Counted from the first letter of the stretch, positions 17,908-27,660 are shown. The stretch: 64,000 bases of DNA from Lacimicrobium alkaliphilum (GCF_002591895.1 NZ_NISX01000013.1:62001-126000), one strand, 5' to 3'. Notes: generated by a model from the sequence alone, not told the origin. Numbers and translations: made by a program.

Positions 17908-17936
17908 GGTAACTGGCACACCAGGGACGGTGCGTT
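17908..17936. repeat. CACACC-AGGGAC-GGTG hairpin, copy 1
   Basis: The 29-base segment runs from GGTAACTGGCACACCAGGG to GGTGCGTT. It matches the reverse complement of 58546-58575 with about two substitutions. Confidence 0.7.
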
Positions 17937-17990
17937 ATATCCGCAGGGACAGCCAGGCTATCTGTCTGACTAAAGCGTTTACAGAGATAT

Positions 17991-18020
17991 AAAAATGCCA
18001 GTCAGCTTAACTGACTGGCA
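17991..18020 (-). terminator. rho-independent terminator of the PEGA/FGE-fold gene
   Basis: TGCCAGTCAG pairs perfectly with CTGACTGGCA around a five-base loop, and on the minus strand the stem is followed by TTTTT. It starts 22 bases after the stop codon of the gene at 18042-19925. Confidence 0.9.
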
Positions 18021-18041
18021 CTTTTACAAGTCGGGTTATTG

Positions 18042-19925
18042 CTATCTTTCGCGCACTACCCGCAGGCCGATGTAGTTGGCTCTGAATTCAGGATCAAGTT
18101 CCATACGGGTCGAGACTCTGGCCAGGCGTGGCGCAAAGTTCCAGGCCCCGCCACGTACTACCGCGCCGTTACCTGCTGAACTGTTTATGGTCCATTCCCA
18201 TACATTGCCGACGGTATCAAACAGACCGAATTTATTGCGGTCGAATGATGAGATGGGTGCCGCCGCGATATTCGACCACTGGCTGCCACACCAGCCGCAA
18301 TTTGCGTTGCCGGTACCGACGCTGTCACCCCACCAGTAATCTGTTTCTGTACCGCCTCTGGCGGCATATTCCCACTCGATTTCAGTAGGCAGGCGATATT
18401 TCTTACCGCTCGCTTCGGTGAGCCAGTTTACGTAGGCCTGAGCGTCGCGTTGACTGATACAGACTACCGGATGTTTGTCACTGTTGGCATAACCCGGCGT
18501 GCGCCAGTTCAGTTGCTCCTGCCACACTGGCGCGCCCTGGTCGTAATAGGCGCAGCCCTTGTCTTTTTCGGCATCGGTAACATAGCTGGTTTCTTCAACA
18601 AAACTGCGGAAGTCGGCTACGGTGATCTCGGTTTCACCGATACCAAAGGAGTTATCCAGCGTCTGGGTTTCCACCGGCCGTTCATTTTCCAGTCCGGTGC
18701 CAGAGATGTCGCCCATACGGAACGAGCCCGCAGGTACCACGATAAGTTGTGGTCCGGGCTTATCTCCATGCAGAATATCCTGCACCTTCTCGCCTTTGTT
18801 AAAGGCAAACTGAGCGCGCTCAAGTTCTACTTTTAAGGTGGTACTTTCTTTTAATTCAATGGCGTCGGTGTAGGTTTCATATCCACGTTTGACCACCTCT
18901 ATATCATGGGGCCCGGCTGGCAGCATAATTTGCAGACGCGTGGAGCCATAGCTGACACCATCAATAAAGACTTCATCGTCGTATACATTCGAGCGGATAG
19001 TCAGTTCATACATCACTGATTCGTCAGTGTTAATCTGACTATCGTCCCGGGGGACGGTAATCACTTTGGCTACCTCAGGAGGTGTGCGCTCTGCAACACA
19101 ATAACGACTATCCAGCCCAAGTAGCTGACAGGCCTGAGTGCGTCTGAGGCTACCCTTAACATCCACGTTCATTTGTACGGCATAGTTACCAGCACCGCTG
19201 AAGCCATCACGTGCAACTTCACTGCGCAGAATCTGCACAAAGACATCGGAGTATGGGCGGTGTTGCCTTGCGGCAGCTGCTTCGGTAAGACCATCATATA
19301 GCTGGTCAAGAAAACGCTTGGAGGCTTTCTGTTTGGCCAGAGACTTACCTCTGTCAGTACATTTACCCAGTGTTTCATCTCTGTCACAGGTGATTTCGTG
19401 ATTTACGGTAACATTGTCCTGGCGATTAAATTCTTTAACCAGACGATCCACCCGGGCGTTATTCAGCTGCTCTTTGAGGCTTTCAATCTTATTCAGCAGG
19501 CTGTGTTTGGACAGGCGCAGTTGCTCTACGTCCAGTAACTTTGATTGCCACTCTTTGTAACTGGTGGTAATGGCATCTTTGTTCTCTTTATGAGCGCGTA
19601 CCGCTGCCAGATAAGATTCACGGGCTTCATTGATATCGATGCTGGGATCTTCGATCGTGCGTTCATACTGCACGTTCATTTCGTTCAGGCGTAGCTGGCG
19701 CGTGTGCTCCAGTTCTTTGCCTTTTTCTCTTAACGAGGCCAACTCCCGCTCAAGCTGTGCGGCCGCAGAGATCTCATTCTCCAGGGTCCGGTGATAGCTG
19801 TCGTATTCGCTTTGGTTGGTTTGAATTTGCTGTTGTATTTCCTCTACGGACAAATTTTCCGCTGCGATCAGGCCCGCCGAATGTATCAGGGCTATCGCTA
19901 GAGCAAGGTGTGCTATTCGCTTCAT
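18042..19925 (-). CDS. exported coiled-coil / PEGA / FGE-sulfatase-fold protein
   Basis: The protein has 627 residues. It begins with a signal peptide (1-21, cut near IAA-ENL), a long Glu/Leu-rich coiled coil (about 24-150), a middle region with a Cys pair (TCDRDETLGKCTDRG), a PEGA domain (about 310-365; FIDGVSYGST, LPAGPHDIEVVKRGYE) and a C-terminal formylglycine-generating-enzyme fold (about 395-625; VPAGSFRMGD, RLPTEIEWEYAARGG, VRGGAWNF). The two catalytic cysteines of true FGE (CxxxYC after RGGSW) are missing: here the segment reads RGGAWNFAPRLARVST. It is therefore probably a binding or structural module, not a sulfatase activator. PEGA suggests cell-wall or surface association. It has its own terminator. 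Confidence 0.82.
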   Translation of the reverse strand: MKRIAHLALAIALIHSAGLIAAENLSVEEIQQQIQTNQSEYDSYHRTLENEISAAAQLERELASLREKGKELEHTRQLRLNEMNVQYERTIEDPSIDINEARESYLAAVRAHKENKDAITTSYKEWQSKLLDVEQLRLSKHSLLNKIESLKEQLNNARVDRLVKEFNRQDNVTVNHEITCDRDETLGKCTDRGKSLAKQKASKRFLDQLYDGLTEAAAARQHRPYSDVFVQILRSEVARDGFSGAGNYAVQMNVDVKGSLRRTQACQLLGLDSRYCVAERTPPEVAKVITVPRDDSQINTDESVMYELTIRSNVYDDEVFIDGVSYGSTRLQIMLPAGPHDIEVVKRGYETYTDAIELKESTTLKVELERAQFAFNKGEKVQDILHGDKPGPQLIVVPAGSFRMGDISGTGLENERPVETQTLDNSFGIGETEITVADFRSFVEETSYVTDAEKDKGCAYYDQGAPVWQEQLNWRTPGYANSDKHPVVCISQRDAQAYVNWLTEASGKKYRLPTEIEWEYAARGGTETDYWWGDSVGTGNANCGWCGSQWSNIAAAPISSFDRNKFGLFDTVGNVWEWTINSSAGNGAVVRGGAWNFAPRLARVSTRMELDPEFRANYIGLRVVRER

Positions 19926-20124
19926 TATTCCATTCCAAACGGGTCGCCAGCCGGCAAACTGCTATTATTTTTTTGGGCGTAGTGTTACATCAAACGGCGA
20001 CGATTAATTGTATGTCTAATTGTCGCAGTAAGGCCCTATGCTATTGAGTTGTCAAGTAAAGCGCAAGTATCATAGATGCTTATTGGCGATTAAATAACAT
20101 AAGTAAATAAACCTGTAGCCTTTG

Positions 20125-21645
20125 TTATTGGCTGAGCAGCTGATTCAGCAAGCGGTCAAAGGAACGGTATTGCAGGGCCTCAGCCAGATGGGATTTATTG
20201 ATTTGCTGCTGTTGATCCAAATCAGCAATGGTGCGGGACACCTTGAGAATACGATGAAAGGTGCGGATAGAAAGACCCAGACGCTCACAGGTATTGACCA
20301 GAAACTGCCGGTCACCCTGAGTTAGCTCACAATCCCGTTCCAGTTCAGTGTTATCCAGCTGTGCGTTGGCTTTGCCGGCACGTTTCAGTTGCAGTCTTCT
20401 GGCGCTGAGAACACGAGCCCTTACCACTTCACTGCTATCGCCTTTATCTTTAATTTGTTCCGCAAATTGGCCAGAGGGTAATTTTGGTACATCCACCTGC
20501 AGGTCAATGCGATCCAGAAAGGGGCCGGAAATACGATTCAGGTAACGTAATATCTGTTGCGGATTACTGCGTTTATCCTCGCTGCTACCTGTAGGACTGG
20601 GGTTCATGGCTGCAATCAACTGGAAGCTGGCCGGAAAACGGGCCTGACGAGCGGCTCTTGATATCGAGACTTCGCCTGATTCAAGGGGTTCGCGCAATAC
20701 ATCCAGCACTTTGCGTTCGAACTCCGGCAGTTCATCCAGAAACAATACGCCATTGTGGGCCAGGGAGATTTCTCCGGGTCTGGGGATGCTGCCGCCTCCC
20801 ACCAGGGCCACGGCTGAGCTGGTATGGTGGGGATGGCGAAAAGGCCGTTGTCGCCATTGTTTTGGATCCACGGGTCTGCCGGCAATGGAATACACGGCGG
20901 CGGTTTGTAAGGCCTCCTCCTCGGTCATGGGCGGTAATATTGCAGTGAGACGGTTGGCAAGCATGGTCTTGCCGGTCCCGGGGGGACCGGTAAAGAGCAG
21001 ATTGTGCCCGCCGGCTGCGGCGATCTCCAGTGCCCTTTTGGCCGCTGCCTGACCAACAATATCGCGCAGATCCAGCTGCACAGAAGATTCTGTCGTTAAG
21101 GTTGCGGCTGAGGGCTTTGCCAGTGGCAACACCTGCTGACCAATCAAATGATGATACACCTCCAGCAACTGAGAAGCCGGATAAAGTCGGGCCTGGCGGA
21201 TGAGTGCCGCTTCTGTGGTGTTTTGCTGCGGTAAGATCAGACTACGGTTTTGTTTATAGGTCGCATAAGCCAGCGGCAGGGCTCCCTGAATAGCCCGCAG
21301 TTCACCGGTTAATGCCAGTTCACCGGTCAGTTCATGGCAATCCAGTGCTGACTGCGGAATCTGGCCTCCGGCGGCAATGATGCCAATGGCAATTGCCAGA
21401 TCAAAACGTCCGCCATCTTTGGGCAGATCCGCCGGTGCCAGATTCACCGTTATTCGTCTGGCGGGAAATTCAAAGCCAGAATTGATCAGGGCGCTGCGTA
21501 CCCGATCCCGGGATTCACGCACGGAGGCTTCCGGCAGGCCGACAATGTTAAAGGCAGGTAAACCGTTCGCCAGATGAACTTCCACCCGGATTGGCGGAGC
21601 TTCCACGCCAACACAGGCGCGGGTATGAGCGATGGCCAGAGACAT
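20125..21645 (-). CDS. comM: YifB/ComM-family AAA+ ATPase (Mg-chelatase-like)
   Basis: This 506-residue protein has an N-terminal Lon-protease-like fold domain (about 1-180; NIVGLPEASVRESRDRVR) and an AAA+ core with Walker A GPPGTGKT near residue 217 and Walker B FLDELPEF. A C-terminal Mg-chelatase helical domain follows (SIRTFHRILKVSRTIADL). ComM is a hexameric helicase that drives branch migration during natural transformation. It sits upstream of the ilv operon as in E. coli, where yifB neighbours ilvL, with the TRIC gene inserted between. Confidence 0.93.
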   Translation of the reverse strand: MSLAIAHTRACVGVEAPPIRVEVHLANGLPAFNIVGLPEASVRESRDRVRSALINSGFEFPARRITVNLAPADLPKDGGRFDLAIAIGIIAAGGQIPQSALDCHELTGELALTGELRAIQGALPLAYATYKQNRSLILPQQNTTEAALIRQARLYPASQLLEVYHHLIGQQVLPLAKPSAATLTTESSVQLDLRDIVGQAAAKRALEIAAAGGHNLLFTGPPGTGKTMLANRLTAILPPMTEEEALQTAAVYSIAGRPVDPKQWRQRPFRHPHHTSSAVALVGGGSIPRPGEISLAHNGVLFLDELPEFERKVLDVLREPLESGEVSISRAARQARFPASFQLIAAMNPSPTGSSEDKRSNPQQILRYLNRISGPFLDRIDLQVDVPKLPSGQFAEQIKDKGDSSEVVRARVLSARRLQLKRAGKANAQLDNTELERDCELTQGDRQFLVNTCERLGLSIRTFHRILKVSRTIADLDQQQQINKSHLAEALQYRSFDRLLNQLLSQ

Positions 21646-21724
21646 GAATGCATCCTTTCGGTATTTGATTTCTCCTTACCTAGTTATAGCAACCTTTTGC
21701 TATCTGTGTGTTTAAATGCCGAAG

Positions 21725-22339
21725 TCAGTGGCTGCCTTTGAATACCGGTAATTGCCAATGCCAGCGTATGGCGGCGAGTCGCAACCCCAGGGTGACCAAC
21801 AACCCCGTTATCATGGCCTGGCTGGTACTGCCATCAAGCCAGGTGCAAAGCACATATAGTATGCCGCCGATGATGCAGGTGGTTGCATACAGCTCACCTT
21901 TAAGAACCAGGGGGATCTCGCGGCAGATCACATCACGGATCAGGCCACCAAATACCGCGGTCATGGTACCCATGACTATGGCAATAAAGGGGCCCGTGCC
22001 ATAGTTCAGCGCTTTTTGTAGCCCCATGACATTAAAGAAGGCCAGCCCCAGAGCATCGGCCACCAACAACAGCTGGTAGGGAAATTTGTGGGTGATACGC
22101 AGCCACACAATGGTCGTAAAGGCGGCAATCAGAATGGCGTAAAGAAAGTCCGGCTGCTGAACCCAGAACACCGGCAGATCCAGAATCATATCTCTTAAAG
22201 TACCGCCGCCAATGGCAGTGACAGATGCCAATACCACGACACCAAAACCGTCCATATATTTTTTATAGGCCATTAATGTGCCGGAAATGGCGAATACTGA
22301 TACGCCAAAAAGATCGATCCAGTGCAGCCATTGGGCCAT
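21725..22339 (-). CDS. TRIC-type cation channel, UPF0126 (YicG-like)
   Basis: This 204-residue inner-membrane protein has about seven hydrophobic helices made of two repeats, each with the TRIC signature glycines: ASVTAIGGGTLRDMI in the first and TAVFGGLIRDVICRE in the second. Prokaryotic TRIC proteins form trimeric monovalent-cation channels. The gene lies on the minus strand, upstream of comM by 79 bases, and may be cotranscribed with it. Confidence 0.88.
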   Translation of the reverse strand: MAQWLHWIDLFGVSVFAISGTLMAYKKYMDGFGVVVLASVTAIGGGTLRDMILDLPVFWVQQPDFLYAILIAAFTTIVWLRITHKFPYQLLLVADALGLAFFNVMGLQKALNYGTGPFIAIVMGTMTAVFGGLIRDVICREIPLVLKGELYATTCIIGGILYVLCTWLDGSTSQAMITGLLVTLGLRLAAIRWHWQLPVFKGSH

Positions 22340-22600
22340 ATTATTCGTCCGGGTTAAGCTATGTGACTACGCAATACTCTAACCTTAGTCACTGAAATAA
22401 CAATAGCTTTGCTGCTCGAAAAGGGTCAGTCAGGCTAAGTGATAATGAGTCATTCTGTCCTAAATGGTGGCGGTTAATGAAAGGGTATTAGGATAATCCT
22501 GATGAATATTCTGAAATTAATTCTTGATCTGTCCTTTAGCGCCATGGTACTTCTTATAGGCAGTGACGTAACTTGACTAAAATAGGGCAAAAGCCTTTTT

Positions 22601-22684
22601 ATGAACCAATTCGCAAACCTTCTTCTTACAGTCGTACTGGTCGTGGTGATTATTCCATCTCCGCGGGGGAAGCGTTTGGCCTGA
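22601..22684 (+). CDS. ilvL: ilv operon leader peptide
   Basis: The 27-residue peptide runs from the ATG at 22601 to the TGA at 22682-22684. Its core reads LLLTVVLVVVII, i.e. clustered Leu, Val and Ile codons, exactly what multivalent attenuation of ilvGMEDA needs. When charged Leu, Val or Ile tRNAs run short, ribosomes stall here. A terminator hairpin with a T-run follows 16 bases after the stop, and a competing pairing is visible: GCGGGGG at 22663-22669, inside the peptide gene, is the exact complement of CCCCCGC at 22707-22713, the left arm of the terminator. No other purpose for so short and biased a peptide is likely. Confidence 0.9.
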   Translation: MNQFANLLLTVVLVVVIIPSPRGKRLA

Positions 22685-22700
22685 ATTAAGTCCAGATTCA

Positions 22701-22735
22701 AAAAAACCCCCGCACGAAAGTCCGGGGGTTTTTTA
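22701..22735 (+). terminator. ilvGMEDA attenuator
   Basis: An A-run with CCCCCG, a short loop (CACGAAAGTC) and CGGGGG with a T-run form a classical intrinsic terminator 50 bases before ilvG. The left arm can instead pair with 22663-22669 in ilvL (7 bp, all GC) to form an antiterminator. Confidence 0.9.
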
Positions 22736-22784
22736 TTGCCTGAGGGTCAGGCAAACCGGCAACTAAACTAACAGAGACAAGAAC

Positions 22785-24440
22785 ATGACAGGCGCACAGG
22801 CAATCTTAAAATCGCTTATTAAGCACGGTGCAGATCGGGTTTTCGGCTATCCGGGTGGGGCCATTATGCCTCTTTACGATGCATTGCTGGATTCGCCTGT
22901 GCGCCATTTTCTTTGTCGTCATGAACAAGGCGCAGCCTTTGCCGCTATCGGCTATGCCCGTGCTACGAACAAGGTGGGTGTGTGTATTGCCACTTCAGGC
23001 CCCGGCGCCACTAATCTGCTCACCAGCCTTGCCGATGCCAAGCTGGACTCGGTGCCACTGGTCGTGATCACAGGCCAGGTCGCCCGCACGTCAATGGGCT
23101 CCGATGCGTTTCAGGAAGTGGATGTGTTGGGCCTGAGTCTGAGTATCTGCAAACACAGTATGCAGGTGATGGAGCCGGCAGATTTACAACCAGTGTTGAA
23201 CCGCGCCTTTGCGATTGCAAAAGAGGGAAGGCCAGGACCGGTTTTAGTGGATATTCCCAAAGATATACAGCAGGGTTTTGTACCAGAGGATGTTCCGGAA
23301 CAACCCGCTGAACAACCCTTGCCGCAAGCCAAAGACACGGCCATCCATGCGGCGAATCATTTGCTGGAACAGAGTCAGCGTCCAGTTGTGTATATCGGTG
23401 GTGGTGTGAGCATGGCCAATGCCGTACCGCAGTTGCGCGATTTTCTTAACCGAACCGGTTTACCTCAGGTCAGTACCCTGAAGGGGTTAGGCAGCGCCGA
23501 GAATCATCATTCTCATTACCTTGGTATGTTGGGGATGCATGGACTGGCGGCGGCAAATCTTGCGGTGCAGGAAGCCGATTTACTGTTAATTATTGGTGCC
23601 CGGCTAGATGACAGGGTGACAGGCAAACTGGAGGAATTCGCACCACAAGCGAAAATCATTCATGTGGATATCGATCCGGCGGAAATCCACAAGCGCCGCC
23701 ATGCTGATGTCAGTATCCTCGGTGACCTTCAACAGATTCTGCCGGCGCTCGATTGCCACAGCCAGAAATCCTCCTGGCTGGAGCGGGTAGAAAAGTTAAA
23801 ACAACGAAAAGCATTCAGCTATGCTGCGCATCAGGCTGGCGAAGATATTGATGCGCCATCGCTGCTCAGAAGCTTAAGTGATCTCAGTGAAGAGGATGCC
23901 ATTGTCAGTTGTGATGTGGGTCAGCATCAGATGTGGGTGGCCCAGCATATGCAGTTTTCACATCCTACCCGTCATCTGAGCAGTGGCGGCCTGGGCACCA
24001 TGGGTTTCGGTCTGCCAGCGGCTATTGGTGCTCAGGTGGCTGAGCCCGATAAGCAAGTGATGGCCGTATGCGGGGACGGCTCTTTTATGATGAATGTACA
24101 GGAGCTGGGTACCCTGCGCCGTTACCAGATGCCGGTAAAAATTCTGATTCTGGACAACCAGCGTCTGGGCATGGTGAAGCAGTGGCAGGAGCTGTTTCAT
24201 GATGAGCGTTACAGTGAAACGGACCTGTCGGATAACCCGCCATTTAGTCAACTGGCACAAGCCTTTGGTATAGCAAGCTGTGAAATTACCGATGCGGCTG
24301 AGGTGCCAGCGGCACTGAAAACCATGCTTGAGCACCCCGGGCCGTATCTTTTACACGTGCGCCTGGATCACAAGGCCAATGTCTGGCCGATCGTACCGCC
24401 CAATACCGCCAATCATAAAATGTGGGAGCAAGCCCGATGA
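22785..24440 (+). CDS. ilvG: acetolactate synthase II large subunit
   Basis: This 551-residue ThDP/FAD enzyme condenses pyruvate with pyruvate or 2-ketobutyrate, the first common step of valine and isoleucine synthesis. The catalytic Glu47 is in [10 protein letters not shown], the FAD/central domain contains [12 protein letters not shown], and the ThDP-Mg motif is CGDGSFMMN followed by [11 protein letters not shown]. The frame is intact, unlike the frameshifted ilvG of E. coli K-12. It follows the ilvL attenuator and overlaps ilvM by four bases (ATGA). Confidence 0.96.
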   Translation: MTGAQAILKSLIKHGADRVFGYPGGAIMPLYDALLDSPVRHFLCRHEQGAAFAAIGYARATNKVGVCIATSGPGATNLLTSLADAKLDSVPLVVITGQVARTSMGSDAFQEVDVLGLSLSICKHSMQVMEPADLQPVLNRAFAIAKEGRPGPVLVDIPKDIQQGFVPEDVPEQPAEQPLPQAKDTAIHAANHLLEQSQRPVVYIGGGVSMANAVPQLRDFLNRTGLPQVSTLKGLGSAENHHSHYLGMLGMHGLAAANLAVQEADLLLIIGARLDDRVTGKLEEFAPQAKIIHVDIDPAEIHKRRHADVSILGDLQQILPALDCHSQKSSWLERVEKLKQRKAFSYAAHQAGEDIDAPSLLRSLSDLSEEDAIVSCDVGQHQMWVAQHMQFSHPTRHLSSGGLGTMGFGLPAAIGAQVAEPDKQVMAVCGDGSFMMNVQELGTLRRYQMPVKILILDNQRLGMVKQWQELFHDERYSETDLSDNPPFSQLAQAFGIASCEITDAAEVPAALKTMLEHPGPYLLHVRLDHKANVWPIVPPNTANHKMWEQAR

Positions 24441-24679
24441 CCTACGACCTGGAATTATTTTTGTCTGATCAACCCGCTGCGCTCGAGCGCGTTTTACAAA
24501 CTACCCGCTACCGTGGCTTTAAAATAAGCCAGCTGCAGATGCATAACAGTGGTGCTGGTTTACAGTTGTCGATGCAGGTATCCGGCCCACAACCCATTAA
24601 CATACTGACGACCCAGCTACATAAGTTGTATGATCTGGCCTCACTGAATATTGAGCAAACATTGCCACAAACGGCATAA
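24437..24679 (+). CDS. ilvM: acetolactate synthase II small subunit
   Basis: This 80-residue ACT-domain protein pairs with IlvG as the regulatory subunit of acetolactate synthase II. The start is the ATG at 24437, which overlaps the ilvG stop (ATGA), with GGGAGCA upstream; the GTG at 24422 would lie inside ilvG. The N-terminus ([20 protein letters not shown]) is the typical beta-alpha start of IlvM, and its length matches E. coli IlvM (87). It is followed by ilvE 12 bases later. Confidence 0.9.
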   Translation: MTYDLELFLSDQPAALERVLQTTRYRGFKISQLQMHNSGAGLQLSMQVSGPQPINILTTQLHKLYDLASLNIEQTLPQTA

Positions 24680-24691
24680 CAAGGAACTATC

Positions 24692-25621
24692 ATGGCTAAG
24701 AAACAAGCTGAGTTTATCTGGTTTAACGGTAACATCATGCCCTGGCAGGAGGCGACGGTACACGTCATGACCCACGCCATTCACTACGGTTCTTCCGTAT
24801 TTGAAGGGGTGCGGGCCTATCATACCCCCCATAAAGGAACCTGTATTTTCCGTCTGCAGGAGCATACTCAGCGGTTGCTGGACTCGGCAAAAATCTATCG
24901 GATGACCATTCCTTACACTGCAGAGCAGATCGATCAGGCCACCAAAGACATCATCAAAAAGAACAATCTCAAGTCTGCCTATATTCGCCCTATCGCCTTT
25001 TATGGCGATATCGGTATGGGCTTGCAGGTACCTTTCGGGCAGGAAACGGAAATGGTCATCGCCGCCTTTGAGTGGGGAGCATACCTGGGTGAAGAGGGTC
25101 TGCAAAACGGTGTTGATGCCGGCATAACTTCCTGGAACCGACTGGCCGCCAATACCATGCCAACAGGTGCCAAGGCCGGGGGCAATTATCTGTCTTCACA
25201 GCTTATTTCCATGGAAGCCAGACGCCACGGTTATCAGGAAGGTATCGCTCTGGATATCAATGGTTACCTCAGTGAAGGGGCCGGTGAGAACCTGTTTATT
25301 ATGCGTAACGGGGTGATCTCAACACCACCAAGAACCGCTGCCATTTTGCCCGGAATCACCAGAGACACAGTTATTACGCTGCTGGCAGAGATGGGCTATA
25401 CCGTAGTCGAAGAAAACATTCCCCGTGAAGCGCTGTATCTTGCCGATGAAATACTGATGTGCGGTACCGCAGCGGAAGTGACGCCGGTGCGCAGTGTCGA
25501 CGGTATTAAAGTGGGTAACGGTAGCCGTGGGCCCATCACCGAAAAAGTGCAGTCGGCATTTTTCGGCTTGTTTGACGGTACCACAGAAGACAAATGGGGC
25601 TGGCTGACGCCGGTCGAGTAA
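24692..25621 (+). CDS. ilvE: branched-chain amino acid aminotransferase
   Basis: This 309-residue fold-type IV PLP enzyme performs the last transamination of valine, isoleucine and leucine synthesis. The PLP lysine is K161 (TGAKAGGNYL; K160 in E. coli), the phosphate-binding region includes LPGITRDTV, and the N-terminal signature is HYGSSVFEGVRAY. AAGGA lies before the ATG. It belongs to ilvGMEDA; a 185-base spacer with two palindromic repeats separates it from ilvD, far longer than the other junctions. Confidence 0.96.
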   Translation: MAKKQAEFIWFNGNIMPWQEATVHVMTHAIHYGSSVFEGVRAYHTPHKGTCIFRLQEHTQRLLDSAKIYRMTIPYTAEQIDQATKDIIKKNNLKSAYIRPIAFYGDIGMGLQVPFGQETEMVIAAFEWGAYLGEEGLQNGVDAGITSWNRLAANTMPTGAKAGGNYLSSQLISMEARRHGYQEGIALDINGYLSEGAGENLFIMRNGVISTPPRTAAILPGITRDTVITLLAEMGYTVVEENIPREALYLADEILMCGTAAEVTPVRSVDGIKVGNGSRGPITEKVQSAFFGLFDGTTEDKWGWLTPVE

Positions 25622-25640
25622 ATAGTTAGCGGATCATAGC

Positions 25641-25700
25641 CCAGCAACCTTTGAATTGGCAATCTGCCAACCAATAACATCAGGTTATCAAAGGTGCTGG
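25641..25700. repeat. 60-bp palindromic element, copy A, inside the ilv operon
   Basis: CCAGCAACCTTTGA at the left end is nearly the complement of TCAAAGGTGCTGG at the right end. A copy of identical length lies at 55997-56056, matching at both ends and diverged in the middle. It sits between ilvE and ilvD. Confidence 0.8.
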
Positions 25701-25705
25701 ATATA

Positions 25706-25732
25706 CCCGGATGTAGCGAAGCGAAATCCGGG
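25706..25732. repeat. hairpin CCCGGAT-N13-ATCCGGG in the ilvE-ilvD spacer
   Basis: Perfect 7-bp arms flank GTAGCGAAGCGAA. The sequence resembles common bacterial short palindromic repeats and lies directly after the 60-bp element. In the ilv mRNA it could stop 3' exonucleases or cause partial termination. Confidence 0.6.
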
Positions 25733-25806
25733 TTGGGATCTATCAACTATGCGAAACACACTAACTGAAGAATAACCTTCAGTGACAGCAATATAAGGGT
25801 TAAGCA

Positions 25807-27660
25807 ATGCCAAAATTACGTTCAGCGACCACCACACAAGGCAGAAACATGGCCGGCGCCCGGGCGCTGTGGCGCGCCACGGGTATGCAGGAAGCAGATT
25901 TTGGCAAGCCTATTATTGCCGTTGCTAATTCTTTTACACAATTTGTACCCGGCCATGTGCACCTTAAAGATATGGGCCAGCTGGTGGCCCGCAGTATCGA
26001 AGCGGCCGGTGGTGTGGCCAAGGAGTTTAATACCATAGCGGTGGACGACGGCATTGCTATGGGCCATTCCGGCATGCTCTACAGTCTGCCATCGCGGGAA
26101 ATTATCGCCGATTCGGTAGAGTACATGGTCAACGCGCATTGTGCAGACGCACTGGTGTGTATATCCAACTGCGACAAGATAACGCCTGGGATGCTGATGG
26201 CGGCATTGCGCCTGAATATCCCGGTGGTGTTCGTCTCAGGAGGGCCGATGGAAGCGGGTAAAACCAAACTCTCTGACCAGATTATCGCACTGGACCTGGT
26301 GGACGCCATGGTCGCCTCCGCAGATGACAAAGTCAGCGATGAAGACAGTGAAGCGATTGAACGCTCCGCCTGCCCTACCTGTGGATCATGCTCTGGCATG
26401 TTCACAGCTAACTCGATGAACTGCCTGACTGAGGCACTGGGCTTGTCTTTGCCTGGTAACGGTTCGATGCTGGCCACTCATGCAGACCGCGAAAAGTTGT
26501 TTGTTCAGGCTGGTGAAGTAGCAGTGGATTTGTGTAAACGCTATTACCAGCAAAATGACGAAACGGCCCTACCACGTAATATTGCCGGCCGGGCAGCTTT
26601 TGAAAATGCCATGAGCCTGGATATCACCATGGGCGGTTCGTCAAATACGATTCTGCACCTGTTGGCGGCCGCCCAGGAAGCCGAACTGGACTTCACCTGT
26701 GCCGACATTGATCGCTTGTCACGCAAAATACCCCATTTGTGCAAGGTGGCCCCGGCTACCCCCCAATACCATATGGAAGATGTGCATCGCGCCGGCGGCG
26801 TGATTGGTATTCTGGCCGAACTGGAACGGGGCGGTTTGTTGCAGAGTGACGCACCCCATGTGCTGGGTAAAACCATTGGTGAAGTGATTGCACAGTGGGA
26901 TGTGGTGAATACCGAAAATGAACCGGCCAGAGAATTCTACCGGGCCGGGCCTGCGGGTATCCGTACCACCAAAGCCTTTAGTCAGAATTGCCGTTATCCG
27001 ACTCTGGATACCGACCGTGAACAGGGTTGTATCCGCAATATGGAGCACGCCTTTAGTCAGGAAGGCGGCCTGGCGGTACTGTATGGCAATCTGGCCGAAG
27101 ACGGCTGTATTGTGAAAACCGCCGGGGTGGATGAAAGTATTCTTAAATTTACCGGCCCGGCACGTATTTTTGAGAGTCAGGACGCTGCGGTGACCGGCAT
27201 TCTCAACAATGAGGTGCAGCCCGGCGAAGTGGTGATTATTCGTTATGAAGGCCCCAAAGGCGGCCCGGGCATGCAGGAGATGCTCTATCCTACGTCGTAC
27301 CTGAAATCCAAAGGCCTCGGCAAAGCTTGTGCACTGATCACTGACGGACGTTTTTCCGGAGGCACCTCGGGCCTTTCGATTGGCCATGTGTCACCGGAAG
27401 CCTCAGCAGGCGGCAACATTGCTTTAGTTGAACCAGGTGATCAGATCGCCATTGATATTCCTAACCGGCGCATTGAGTTATTAATCAATGCTGAAGAACT
27501 GGCAAAACGGCGTAGCGAAATGGACGCTTCCGACAAGCCCTGGCAACCGGCCGACCGTGAGCGCCATGTGTCTCTGGCGTTAAAGGCCTATGCCATGCTC
27601 GCTACCAGCGCCGACAAAGGTGCCGTGCGCAATAGGGCCCTGCTGGAGGGGCAGCAGTAA
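25807..27660 (+). CDS. ilvD: dihydroxy-acid dehydratase
   Basis: This 617-residue Fe-S enzyme dehydrates 2,3-dihydroxy acids to the 2-keto acids of valine and isoleucine. Cluster cysteines are seen in [13 protein letters not shown] and [19 protein letters not shown], together with the C-terminal [19 protein letters not shown] block. The length equals E. coli IlvD (616). The upstream spacer carries palindromic repeats and an AATATAAGGGTT ribosome site. The stop overlaps the ilvA start by one base (TAATG). Confidence 0.97.
   Translation: MPKLRSATTTQGRNMAGARALWRATGMQEADFGKPIIAVANSFTQFVPGHVHLKDMGQLVARSIEAAGGVAKEFNTIAVDDGIAMGHSGMLYSLPSREIIADSVEYMVNAHCADALVCISNCDKITPGMLMAALRLNIPVVFVSGGPMEAGKTKLSDQIIALDLVDAMVASADDKVSDEDSEAIERSACPTCGSCSGMFTANSMNCLTEALGLSLPGNGSMLATHADREKLFVQAGEVAVDLCKRYYQQNDETALPRNIAGRAAFENAMSLDITMGGSSNTILHLLAAAQEAELDFTCADIDRLSRKIPHLCKVAPATPQYHMEDVHRAGGVIGILAELERGGLLQSDAPHVLGKTIGEVIAQWDVVNTENEPAREFYRAGPAGIRTTKAFSQNCRYPTLDTDREQGCIRNMEHAFSQEGGLAVLYGNLAEDGCIVKTAGVDESILKFTGPARIFESQDAAVTGILNNEVQPGEVVIIRYEGPKGGPGMQEMLYPTSYLKSKGLGKACALITDGRFSGGTSGLSIGHVSPEASAGGNIALVEPGDQIAIDIPNRRIELLINAEELAKRRSEMDASDKPWQPADRERHVSLALKAYAMLATSADKGAVRNRALLEGQQ

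Larger units (their letters stand above)
17279..18041. repeat. 0.76 kb gene-free gap with interspersed repeats and serial hairpins
   Basis: The left part (17279-17493) carries CGGCATACC units and the junction CCCTGGACAT plus A-run plus CCGGCG, also seen at 1191-1212. The right part contains a string of perfect inverted repeats: 17595-17622 (11-bp arms), 17626-17648 (9), 17818-17833 (6), 17835-17857 (9) and 17881-17904 (10), plus the hairpin at 17908-17936 that recurs at 58546-58575. An open frame at 17668-17868 has no ribosome site and codes a peptide of low credibility. I see no gene here; the segment looks like a structured interspersed repeat. Confidence 0.7.

Noticed and set aside
18042-19925. 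True formylglycine-generating enzyme (sulfatase activator)
   Set aside because: The two catalytic cysteines expected after the RGGxW segment are absent.
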